A stretch of 64,000 nucleotides of DNA, taken from contig JACMJZ010000026.1 in the NCBI GenBank assembly GCA_014380365.1, positions 124,001 to 188,000 of the forward strand, given 5' to 3'. Position numbers and translations under genes: made by a program. This stretch comes from Pyrinomonadaceae bacterium. GTDB lineage: Bacteria > Acidobacteriota > Blastocatellia > Pyrinomonadales > Pyrinomonadaceae. Under the pieces are notes generated by a model. It was given only the letters and a program-made list of their open reading frames with translations. It was not told the origin of the DNA and ran no database searches. This document shows positions 55,425-63,512 of the stretch, in pieces; position 1 is the first letter of the stretch; each line of letters starts with the position of its first letter.

Positions 55425-56519
55425 TCAGTCACCGAGCCCTAAATCCAATTCGCCGGGCGACTTCAACACCCAACAGTCCCCATCCCGTTTGAAGATGGCC
55501 GGTTTTCGTACCTGATAGCGTGAGTAGGACCGTGACGGATCGTAGGCCGGATTGCCGAACATTTCGCCAAGAGCGCCGGCGTTATAGCTGACCGGACCGA
55601 TTGTTAAACCCAATCGCGGAAAGACTTCATACTGATTCCCTCCGGATTTTGGAAACGCAAAAAAATCACCATCAGTGGTTTCTTTGAACTCTGGCTTAAT
55701 TGTCGCAGTGGGGTTCTGCCTGCGTTCGACCGCATTCACAGTGCCCACCCTCACCGGTTGGTGTCTTTCACGAAATCGTTCCCGGGCAACATTGTCGGTG
55801 ACTGCTTGGTTATAGAGACCGATAATGTCGGATTCCTTGATGGCACTGGAGCGCCGCCGAATAATAGTTGGCTGACCGGCGACGGATTTCGCGGCTACTG
55901 GCACATCCTCGTCAACCGAGCTCCTCATTGTTCTGAAGTCGTCTTCAAGAATATCGGCAGTCGTCTCAGCCTCCGAGTCTTCACCCGTGGGATAACCGAA
56001 GTCTTCTTCAGTAGCGTTTTGCGTCGCCTTGGCGGCCGCCGCCCTTTCGGATTCCGTTTTCAATTTTAAGACGATAGTTAGATCGGTTCTGATTCCCGTT
56101 ATGGCTTCCTTGATTTCTTTCAGACGATCGGCGAGTACGTCGGACTCAGTGGCCTGCGGCAGGGGTTTAGGCGTGGTTAACGACGAGAAGAATCGCCTGA
56201 TTAGACCCGGCTTTCCTGAATTATCAACAACTGTTTGGTCCCCAGGCAATTTACCTGGTGGTTTGGATTTCTCGCCTCCCAGTAACTGGTTGACCAACTT
56301 CCGGACTTTTTTGACTGACTCCGTCAAAAAAACTAATTGGTTCTCGGTTAAATCTGAAACCATAAGAGCAGTAGCGCTCTGATTGTGACGCGTTCGACGA
56401 CTCCGTACGAAGTACCCCGCCCCAAACGCCAGAAACATGAAGAAAAGGAGCATCCCTGCGTACAAGAGCTGCGCTATTGAACCCGCGATTAGTTGCATCA
56501 AAAGCGTCATGGGATTCAT
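55425..56519 (-). CDS. Single-span membrane protein of unknown function
   Basis: The 364-residue protein starts MNPMTLLMQLIAGSIAQLLYA; membrane segments cover about 8-37 (YAGMLLFFMFLAFGAGYF). The rest is cytoplasmic: a helix with LTENQLVFLTESVKKVRKLV, a variable acidic middle, and a C-terminal beta-rich domain (FFAFPKSGGNQYEVFPRLGL ... KPAIFKRDGDCWVLKSPG). No family is recognised. It starts 11 bases after the actin-like ATPase gene and comes just before the motor genes, so it may join the ATPase to the membrane. Confidence 0.8.
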   Translation of the reverse strand: MNPMTLLMQLIAGSIAQLLYAGMLLFFMFLAFGAGYFVRSRRTRHNQSATALMVSDLTENQLVFLTESVKKVRKLVNQLLGGEKSKPPGKLPGDQTVVDNSGKPGLIRRFFSSLTTPKPLPQATESDVLADRLKEIKEAITGIRTDLTIVLKLKTESERAAAAKATQNATEEDFGYPTGEDSEAETTADILEDDFRTMRSSVDEDVPVAAKSVAGQPTIIRRRSSAIKESDIIGLYNQAVTDNVARERFRERHQPVRVGTVNAVERRQNPTATIKPEFKETTDGDFFAFPKSGGNQYEVFPRLGLTIGPVSYNAGALGEMFGNPAYDPSRSYSRYQVRKPAIFKRDGDCWVLKSPGELDLGLGD

Positions 56520-56530
56520 CGATCACGAAG

Positions 56531-59500
56531 TCAACCGCCCAGTCGAATCTCAAGCCAGTGGCGAAGCGCCATGATGAAGATCGGTTCGACTACGATATTT
56601 GCTGTTGTCTGCGAGTTGCGATATCGGCTCAGGCTCTGACCGAGCCGGTTAATTATTTCTTTGGTTTCTTCCTTAGACATGTCTACTGTCGAAACAAGAC
56701 CTCTCGTCCGGGCAAATTGATTAAAGGCAATAAGAAAATCCGGCAATCGCTCCAACTTTTCCGGAGGGGCCAAGTTTCTGGTAAAACTCTCTGGTGTGAG
56801 AGTGGTGTTCCATGGGAGCTTACGTGCGGCATGATCTTTCTCGTCTTCATCATTCGAGGTCGGCCATTCGGTTGGCGTTCCTTCGGCAACGAAACACTCC
56901 CCCGCAAGAACTTTGCCCTCCTGATTACCGCCCTGGAGACTCGAGTCGGACACCAAGCCATACGCGGCCTCCATTTTCGGCTCGGGGCTAAGGATCACGT
57001 TGAACGCTTGGTCGTCGGTTAATCCAGCCGCCTGTGAGAAAACTGTCTTGTAGAGCATATTGATTAACCCATCGCCATCGATGTCCAGCCAACGGAAAAT
57101 GCGCGAGCCGTTCCCTCCCACATAAACGTTAGGAATGTTCTGGTAGTACACACGGATCTGCATGAGGTATCTCAATAAGGAACCCACGTAATAGAAGAGC
57201 CCAGCGACGCCCAAGGCGAGATGCTGCTGCAATGCCTTTACCTGTTGCGTCCCCGCATGGACGGGGAGCTCCGTGAAGATCAAGTTGCTGTTGTACCGCA
57301 GCAAGGCGTCGGTCAAGGCATAGTAAGGCTTCTTGTCACTCTTGCTTTTTCCTTTTTCATCGGGCAACTCACTGACCCCGACGCCGAATAATCCAAGGAA
57401 GTCTGGATGATGCCAAAGGTAATTTGAGAAGATGTTTCTTCCTGCGAGAAGCACGGATGTTTGCCAGACAGGTTTATCATTCTGCCAAATGGAGATGTCC
57501 GAGGTGCTCCCCCCGATATCTATGAAGATAGTACCCACTGCGGTGGCTGCGCTGAGGTGGTTCACAAAATATAGTGCGGCGGCCACGCTTTCCGTTTGCT
57601 TTTCGTTTTTAGCAGTTCGACTCAACCCTGACTGGGCGACGCAATCCGACGTGACTTGATTCCAAATCTCCGAAAAGCCCACCATTTGCTCAGCGCTGAA
57701 GGCGGTGGGATAGGAGAAAGCCCAACTAGCTTTGCTTGCGCCAGCAACTACCAGCTCTGCTGCCGTTTGTAAGCACAGTTGCGCCAAGAATGCTTTTACC
57801 ATCCTTCTGTCACTGTCGTCAGAAGACCATTTGAGGTCTAAGGCCAAGCCCGGTTGGTTGGCATCAAAGGTTCCCGCGCCCGGCAACAAGTAGATGTGTC
57901 CATTGAGAAATGGATGGAATTGCTGAGCGTGCGAATTCTCAAAACTCTGGAAGAAGCTTAGGAGAGGCATTTCGCTTTCGCTTTTTGGCAGGAAGAAGTT
58001 AGTTAGTTGCGCCTGCGCAATGTCACCTGATGCAGTGACGCTTAGTTTCCTTTCGGCGAATTTAACAGGGAACCTCTGCTCACCCACTCGTGCGCAGACG
58101 GTTGTGCTGGCCGCTCCGAAATCTATTCCAACTCTATAGGACTTTCCGCGCGGTAGAATAGGTTCTGGTTGGGTAAGCAGCAGGAGACCAGCATCTTGGT
58201 GCTCCATCTGATTGGTCTGTGCATTAGCGATGGAGGCTCGGCAGACCATCGCCTCCGGATAATTTTCCGTACGCCAGTATCGACGTTTCCCGCGACCTGT
58301 TAATGGCACTTCACTTTCGGTGGACTGGCCCGGTGCGTAGGGCTTTGCGGCAAATGTGCTGCGCGCATCATCCGTTGAAAAACACGTGTAATATGCCTTC
58401 CAGTCGGGGGCTTTGAAGTTCGGCCATACCTCCAAAATGGGTACATTGTCGAGGGTTTGAATCTCTTCCCGCCGGTAGAGCTTCGTAAGTTCGATGGTTC
58501 GTCCTGCCGCATTATTCAAGTCGGGTCCAGATAGTTTGAGAAACAGACGAATCCTAAGTCCATCCGGCGTTTGATCCCACCGTACGCGTTGCGCCAAGTC
58601 GTCCGATGTGAGGTGCTGCATTAGTTCCCATCGCAGCGGCAGGATGGGCGTAACGCTGTTGCTGCCGCCTGGAAGCGTGAGGGACTGAGTGCCGGTGCCT
58701 TGCGTACCCGGAAAAGCGTTTTCCTGGAAGATCACGAACAGTGTTTTAGTGAAAAAGTCTGCGCCCTTCCAGACGTCAGCGTCCTTGACGGTGACCTTCG
58801 TTGAGGCCAGGGTTTGAGCTCCGTCAACGGTCACATCTTGCAGAGACATGTCCCACTGCTCGGCGATGCCTCTGTCAAAGACGAGTAGAGGTTTAACTGG
58901 CGAGCGCCCCGCTGAAGGAATGAGCTTTACGTGGGACTCATCAGTCAAATTGCCGTCCGCGGGCTTATCGAGGTACTTGAAGACTCCCGCTTCCTTGCCT
59001 TGCATCCCAAAGCCGGACTGACTAAGACTGCAAGTTCCCGCACCGAGTTGATCCCTGAAGGTTCCCAACAATCCCGAAAGAAGATCCCAGCGATCGATCT
59101 TGCGATCCGGGTGTACGTCCAACTTGGCGATGAGCTGGGTGAGCCAGCCAGAGAGAATTTCCTTATAGCGGGGCGGAAGAAATGGTACTGGGTCTTTGAG
59201 GTGCGCCCCTTTGTACCAGCTGACTTCCTGGCTACTTATCCGGTCTAAGTAATCTGTTGCCGTTGCAACCAAAGTCGTTGGCGACGTCATGCCGATTGGC
59301 TTACCGTTAAAGAGAAACACATACAGTGATCGCCATGATGTATCCGAAGCCAATGTAGCCTTAGGCAGTAGCTTTGATAGCGTTTGCAAGAAATCTCGCT
59401 GTCCAGGAGCTTCTTCTTCCTGCTCCTCCGAGTTTCGTCTTACTGGTGCGGAAACTGGCAGAGTTATCGGGCTCACAGTCAAACGATCGAGCTTCAGGAC

Positions 59501-59773
59501 ATCCTTAAGCGCGATCATTGCCAGCAGGCCGCGCCATTCGCCATGAATGCGATCATGTAGCACATGTTCAGTATCTAAGAGAGCCATTTCAAAGAGGAGC
59601 GGGCGCGCCCACATGTCGGGAATCGAGCTGATTTCCGTTTCTACCTTGTCAACTTTCAATCCGCCGCTCAGTTTGTCGAGCGAGTCGCGCGTGCGGACGT
59701 CCCACTTTCCGGACTCTTTGAAGAGTTTTACGTTATGAGTTGTCTTCAGTTTGGGTAGTATTGGAAATGTCAT
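56531..59773 (-). CDS. Large protein with C-terminal actin/Hsp70-like ATPase domain
   Basis: The 1080 residues start at an ATG with GGAGG ten bases upstream. The first ~540 residues match no family I know. An actin/Hsp70-fold ATPase follows: phosphate-1 loop VGIDFGAASTTV (about 549), phosphate-2 loop TIFIDIGGSTSDISIW (about 750) and adenosine motif NVYVGGNGSRIFRWL (about 884). The last 130 residues are an extra tail with NRLGQSLSRYRNSQTTANIV. It lacks a signal peptide and membrane segments, so it is cytoplasmic. Whether it forms filaments or acts as a chaperone-like switch cannot be told. The DnaJ-type zinc-finger gene in the same run favours a partner of Hsp40 type. Confidence 0.85.
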   Translation of the reverse strand: MTFPILPKLKTTHNVKLFKESGKWDVRTRDSLDKLSGGLKVDKVETEISSIPDMWARPLLFEMALLDTEHVLHDRIHGEWRGLLAMIALKDVLKLDRLTVSPITLPVSAPVRRNSEEQEEEAPGQRDFLQTLSKLLPKATLASDTSWRSLYVFLFNGKPIGMTSPTTLVATATDYLDRISSQEVSWYKGAHLKDPVPFLPPRYKEILSGWLTQLIAKLDVHPDRKIDRWDLLSGLLGTFRDQLGAGTCSLSQSGFGMQGKEAGVFKYLDKPADGNLTDESHVKLIPSAGRSPVKPLLVFDRGIAEQWDMSLQDVTVDGAQTLASTKVTVKDADVWKGADFFTKTLFVIFQENAFPGTQGTGTQSLTLPGGSNSVTPILPLRWELMQHLTSDDLAQRVRWDQTPDGLRIRLFLKLSGPDLNNAAGRTIELTKLYRREEIQTLDNVPILEVWPNFKAPDWKAYYTCFSTDDARSTFAAKPYAPGQSTESEVPLTGRGKRRYWRTENYPEAMVCRASIANAQTNQMEHQDAGLLLLTQPEPILPRGKSYRVGIDFGAASTTVCARVGEQRFPVKFAERKLSVTASGDIAQAQLTNFFLPKSESEMPLLSFFQSFENSHAQQFHPFLNGHIYLLPGAGTFDANQPGLALDLKWSSDDSDRRMVKAFLAQLCLQTAAELVVAGASKASWAFSYPTAFSAEQMVGFSEIWNQVTSDCVAQSGLSRTAKNEKQTESVAAALYFVNHLSAATAVGTIFIDIGGSTSDISIWQNDKPVWQTSVLLAGRNIFSNYLWHHPDFLGLFGVGVSELPDEKGKSKSDKKPYYALTDALLRYNSNLIFTELPVHAGTQQVKALQQHLALGVAGLFYYVGSLLRYLMQIRVYYQNIPNVYVGGNGSRIFRWLDIDGDGLINMLYKTVFSQAAGLTDDQAFNVILSPEPKMEAAYGLVSDSSLQGGNQEGKVLAGECFVAEGTPTEWPTSNDEDEKDHAARKLPWNTTLTPESFTRNLAPPEKLERLPDFLIAFNQFARTRGLVSTVDMSKEETKEIINRLGQSLSRYRNSQTTANIVVEPIFIMALRHWLEIRLGG

Positions 59774-59806
59774 GGGTTGTAGGCCTCCGGAGATTAGCTC
59801 TGAGTT

Positions 59807-61318
59807 CTAACCAAGCTCATCAGTTTTCACTTTGCCGCAAGCATCGTACAAAGCTCGGGCAAATATGCCGACACCTTCCGCTTTCGGGTCTTTCACTCTT
59901 ATGTCACTCATTCTTTCCCACAACTCACTCAGCGCGCCTGGATACTCCTTCGTGACAGGCAACAGTAGATTGCCGAATGCCTCGCGGCTGAATTCAGCGG
60001 GATTTTTGAGCTGCACAATCGGCCTGCCGTTTTCATCATCGATCGTCTCGGCAAACGCCGTGAAGTTGACTAAGTGCCCGCCCGCAGCAACATTGTCTCC
60101 GGTTTGAGATTGTTCGATATTCGCTAACCAAAGCAGAAAACCCTCACAGTAAGTCTTGAGCTGCTTGAGTTCTTTCTGCATGCCGATCTTCAGGTCAACC
60201 TTTCTGCGCTTGAAGAGGTTCACATACCAGGGTGCTCGGTAATCCCGGCCCTCGTTATTTATGCTCTCCAGCATGGGGTAATAGGACGAAAGGTAAGCAA
60301 AAGCGAAGCGAGCGAGTTGGTTAACTTTTGCTTTCAGCTGGAGGAAGCCCGGATCGTAGGGAAGATCGGCCCAACCGGTCTTATCTTTCAGCTCACGCGA
60401 AATATGCGGATAGCCCTGAACATTATCGTTAGCAAAGAAGTGAATTGAGGCAAGCGCTGCGTACATTTCCAGCAAGTGAGGTTCATTTTCCTGTTCCTGG
60501 CCGCCGATGCTGGATGTTCTCATCGGTTTCAAAGTCTCATTTCCTAGGAGGTAAACGGCATTGCAAACCTTGAGTTCGTCTTGATGGTGATAATAGTTTA
60601 AAGCTGTCTGTGTACTGAGGAGGAATGTGTCGGCGTCAACCCTCATTCGCTCCTTCTTTACCGGGTCGAAGGAAAAATAAGGCAGCATCAAGACGCTACC
60701 CAATTGGAAGCGGTCGGCTAGCTTGGATGAGAATTCATTCTTCACTAGCCGGCCAATCGTGGGAACGCCCGAAGCTCCCGTACCGCCGAATATTGAGCCA
60801 AAGAGCATGACCTTGGCACCTTCGCCCGCACCAACGTCAAGACCGATCTGATCTCGCAAGCTAGCCCACGGTTCCTCCCCGCCTAGCTTTACGGCAGCAG
60901 CCATCACCGCGGCCCCTATCGATGGATGACCCCGGAATCCAAATTCGAGCGAGGTCTGTTTCTCTTTTGGACTGTAAAGCACGTCGAATAGTTGGGCTGC
61001 GGGCCGGGCCAAGGTGTTGTAGTTGAAGAACTGATCCAGACGCTCTGGTTTGTCCTGCAGCGGCGACCAAATATCGGGCTTTGCTATCCGCAAGTCATTC
61101 TTGAACAGGTCTGTGGCTCCTACCCTGAGTTGCTTACAATCGTGGTAGTTTTGCAGTAGTTGGCCAGCGCGTTTCAGACTGCCATTAGCGCCATCGGGGT
61201 CCACGAAGAGACTGAAAAAGGATCGGTTGTCAGGCATGAGGCCGGCAGCACAAAGATGAATGAAGGACTCAACGCATTTGGCACCGGTGCCGCCAATGCC
61301 GATGACGTAATAACTCAT
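59807..61318 (-). CDS. Tubulin/FtsZ-like GTPase
   Basis: The 503-residue protein opens with the dinucleotide-binding loop YYVIGIGGTGAKCVESFI and carries the tubulin signature FGSIFGGTGASGVPTIG at about 175-190, where FtsZ has GGGTGTG. Typical segments FFSLFVDPDGANGSL and GSVLMLPYFSF lie between and after. It matches the Tubulin_2 group of prokaryotic tubulin-like proteins rather than FtsZ or TubZ. GTP binding is very likely; filament formation is inferred. AAAGGAAG precedes the ATG. Confidence 0.88.
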   Translation of the reverse strand: MSYYVIGIGGTGAKCVESFIHLCAAGLMPDNRSFFSLFVDPDGANGSLKRAGQLLQNYHDCKQLRVGATDLFKNDLRIAKPDIWSPLQDKPERLDQFFNYNTLARPAAQLFDVLYSPKEKQTSLEFGFRGHPSIGAAVMAAAVKLGGEEPWASLRDQIGLDVGAGEGAKVMLFGSIFGGTGASGVPTIGRLVKNEFSSKLADRFQLGSVLMLPYFSFDPVKKERMRVDADTFLLSTQTALNYYHHQDELKVCNAVYLLGNETLKPMRTSSIGGQEQENEPHLLEMYAALASIHFFANDNVQGYPHISRELKDKTGWADLPYDPGFLQLKAKVNQLARFAFAYLSSYYPMLESINNEGRDYRAPWYVNLFKRRKVDLKIGMQKELKQLKTYCEGFLLWLANIEQSQTGDNVAAGGHLVNFTAFAETIDDENGRPIVQLKNPAEFSREAFGNLLLPVTKEYPGALSELWERMSDIRVKDPKAEGVGIFARALYDACGKVKTDELG

Positions 61319-61349
61319 GGTCTACTTCCTTTCTGAAGGTGAGACGACA

Positions 61350-61817
61350 CTACCAGCGACGTACTGCCATTGCGCCCCATGGCATATATTTGAACGACGA
61401 TGGTGACAAGAACAGTGTGGCCAGGTAGAACACAGCCAAGTTGTTAGCTAGATAAAACACCCAGGATAGCCGTCCCCATTCCTGACCTGCCGGTGTGAAG
61501 TACATTGCCGGTACGACCCCAACTAGCGAGACGATGAGAAATATGAACCACAGTGTGCGTGTTCTATTCGTCTTGGTCCAATAGTTCAAGTTAACAACCC
61601 ATTGACCCCAAACAAACCACACCATTGCCATCAGCAACGCAGCACCCGCACTTACTGCTGCCCAGTAGCGGAATGATTCACGCCAAGCGTCCAGCGTAAT
61701 ATCAGGCCCGGTACTCACGAGAGAATCCAGCAACTGATCCTCGCCGGGAATAACAAAGAAAAAAAAGATAAGCGCGATGCCTATCATCCCAAACATAAAG
61801 CCGATTGGTTTCAACAT
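61350..61817 (-). CDS. Four-span membrane protein
   Basis: The 155 residues have four hydrophobic segments: IGFMFGMIGIALIFFFFVIP, YWAAVSAGAALLMAMVWFVW, TLWFIFLIVSLVGVVPAMYF and WVFYLANNLAVFYLATLFL, with a short periplasmic loop after the first. No family is recognised. AGAGGAG lies five bases before the ATG. It sits between the VWA-like lipoprotein and the tubulin-like gene, so it may be a membrane anchor for either. Confidence 0.8.
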   Translation of the reverse strand: MLKPIGFMFGMIGIALIFFFFVIPGEDQLLDSLVSTGPDITLDAWRESFRYWAAVSAGAALLMAMVWFVWGQWVVNLNYWTKTNRTRTLWFIFLIVSLVGVVPAMYFTPAGQEWGRLSWVFYLANNLAVFYLATLFLSPSSFKYMPWGAMAVRRW

Positions 61818-61834
61818 AAGAACTCCTCTGAAAT

Positions 61835-63238
61835 CTACTTGTCGACCTGGATGTAAAGATGGAGGTCGCCGACTTTGGGCGGGGTAGTGCTGAGAACCGC
61901 GCCTTGCAGAGTGCCCAGGAAATTCTCCAGGTTGTAAGTCTTCGCCCCGTTGAAATCATGCGGGTTCCGATGCCAGGTTTGGATCTCGTCGTCACGCATG
62001 TTCCACAGGGGAATCCAGTCTGCCAAAGTGTTAGGCTTGGGACGCAAGACAATTCGATACTGATAGATTCCAGCGCCAGGTAGATCGCTCACCTCAATGT
62101 CGACCCTGAGTTGTAGCTTGTCGAACGGCGTTTGCTGCGGCAGAAGGTTTGCTACAACGTGAAAGGCTTTTTGGGCTTCAGCGTTTTCGACCGGAACGAG
62201 TACTTTTCCCCCCTTGTCTTCGCCTTTCCAAGCTGTAACTTCCGACGTCAAGTCGCTGCCGTATCCCATTACGTTGGGCAGGGCGGCATCGTAGCGTAAA
62301 TCGATGATCAACTTCGCTTTGGTTCTGCCCTTGCTAATCTTGAACGCCTTTACGTGATTACCTCTGTAGTCGCCTGAGACCAGGTTGCTACTGCTGATCT
62401 CGCTTACCCTATCGGCCGTCTTAAGTTTCGCTCCAGAAAAGGACGCGAGACGCGATGACAGATGGCGCGAAAGAATCAGCTCATGCTTGTCTGGGAAAGT
62501 ATTTACGCCGGTCGCGGCAAGGACATCGAAGTAATGTGCGATATCGGCGTGCGTTCCAAAAGCCAGCAAGTAAAATGGCCGGTTTCTTTCTGGTTTATCA
62601 CTCTTATAACCGAATGAATATGCGCTTGGGCCAACGTCATAAACTGAGCCCTCAAACTGACTGCGGATGGCATAGCTACCAATAGCCAGGTTGTTTGCGA
62701 TGAACTTCTGTTTGAGTTTTTCACTTAGCTGATTGACGTCAGCGTTAGATTGAAATAGGTCAGTGACGATAACCGTCAAGTGGTCTGGCTGGGCCTTGTC
62801 GATGACTCGTTCAATTAACGTCTTCCGATTGTATTTGCTGTCGCCATAGAAGGCGGGCTTAACTGCCTCTAGATACGCACGGCCCGGCAAGGGGGCGATG
62901 TCATCGCCAAATTTATAGAAGCTGACCTCGCCACCCTTCCACCCCTCAATTACGCTTCGTTCAAGCAAGGGAACTGTTTGTTGATAAAAGCTCGAGCTTT
63001 GCGTAGAAACAAATCCTCTCATCGAAAGTGTCGCGTCGAAGAACACGTCAACCTTTAGTGTCTGAGATACCGGTTCAAAGTCTTCTTTGATTTCGGGCGG
63101 GGGCAAGCCTTTCCGTTTGGCGCAACCAGAAAAGCCTGAGGTGAGAAGCAAACACGCTCCCAGAGAGATGATCACAAGTAGTCGTATCATTCTCCGGTTA
63201 ACAAACCAAAAGGATCCGCCAGATCGATTCGTCTTCAT
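61835..63238 (-). CDS. VWA-like lipoprotein
   Basis: The 467-residue product (ATG 63238) has a short basic extension, then a lipoprotein signal (LLVIISLGACLLLTSGFSGC). An alternative ATG at 63190 starts directly at that signal, but its ribosome site is too close. The mature part opens with VDVFFDATLSMRGFVS (about 64), a MIDAS-type DxTxS motif, and contains LTVIVTDLFQSNADVNQLS, the expected second metal-site strand. The von Willebrand A fold binds ligands via a metal. The C-terminal 150 residues look beta-rich. It is tethered to a membrane facing the periplasm. Confidence 0.82.
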   Translation of the reverse strand: MKTNRSGGSFWFVNRRMIRLLVIISLGACLLLTSGFSGCAKRKGLPPPEIKEDFEPVSQTLKVDVFFDATLSMRGFVSTQSSSFYQQTVPLLERSVIEGWKGGEVSFYKFGDDIAPLPGRAYLEAVKPAFYGDSKYNRKTLIERVIDKAQPDHLTVIVTDLFQSNADVNQLSEKLKQKFIANNLAIGSYAIRSQFEGSVYDVGPSAYSFGYKSDKPERNRPFYLLAFGTHADIAHYFDVLAATGVNTFPDKHELILSRHLSSRLASFSGAKLKTADRVSEISSSNLVSGDYRGNHVKAFKISKGRTKAKLIIDLRYDAALPNVMGYGSDLTSEVTAWKGEDKGGKVLVPVENAEAQKAFHVVANLLPQQTPFDKLQLRVDIEVSDLPGAGIYQYRIVLRPKPNTLADWIPLWNMRDDEIQTWHRNPHDFNGAKTYNLENFLGTLQGAVLSTTPPKVGDLHLYIQVDK

Positions 63239-63362
63239 TTGCAAAGTGTGCGGCCCTGATTAAGATTGAGGGTTAGTTGCAGAAGGTAACAACATCATTC
63301 GCTGGACTCGTATAGACTGCAAATGTGGTTTTCGCTTGATTCGCCTTCAGGCATGAGTTTCG

Positions 63363-63512
63363 TCAAGTTCGACCCCTGCCCTTGCAGACGGTGCAGTTGC
63401 CTGAACCGCCGCATTTTGAGCACACGGATTTAGTGAGCATGCCTTCTTTGCCGCCTTTGCCATGGCACTTCGAACACTTGCCAGTGCCGCTACAGCCTTT
63501 GCATTCCGACAT
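63363..63512 (-). CDS. DnaJ-type zinc-finger mini-protein
   Basis: This 49-residue product is too short for common gene-size cut-offs. It consists almost only of four CxxC pairs of the DnaJ central-domain type: CKGCSGTGKCSKCHGKGG at 4-21 and CSKCGGSGNCTVCKGRG at 31-47. AGGGAG (63522-63527 on the opposite strand as CTCCCT) lies nine bases before the ATG. In DnaJ these pairs bind two zinc ions and hold client proteins. There is no J-domain here. Being the first gene upstream of the VWA-like gene, and in one run with an Hsp70-fold ATPase, it may be its cofactor. Two open frames on top of it in other phases have no such pattern. Confidence 0.85.
   Translation of the reverse strand: MSECKGCSGTGKCSKCHGKGGKEGMLTKSVCSKCGGSGNCTVCKGRGRT

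Noticed and set aside
59807-61318. Second copy of FtsZ
   Set aside because: The loops differ from FtsZ (GGTGASG instead of GGGTGTG), the length and context differ, and no division genes are nearby.
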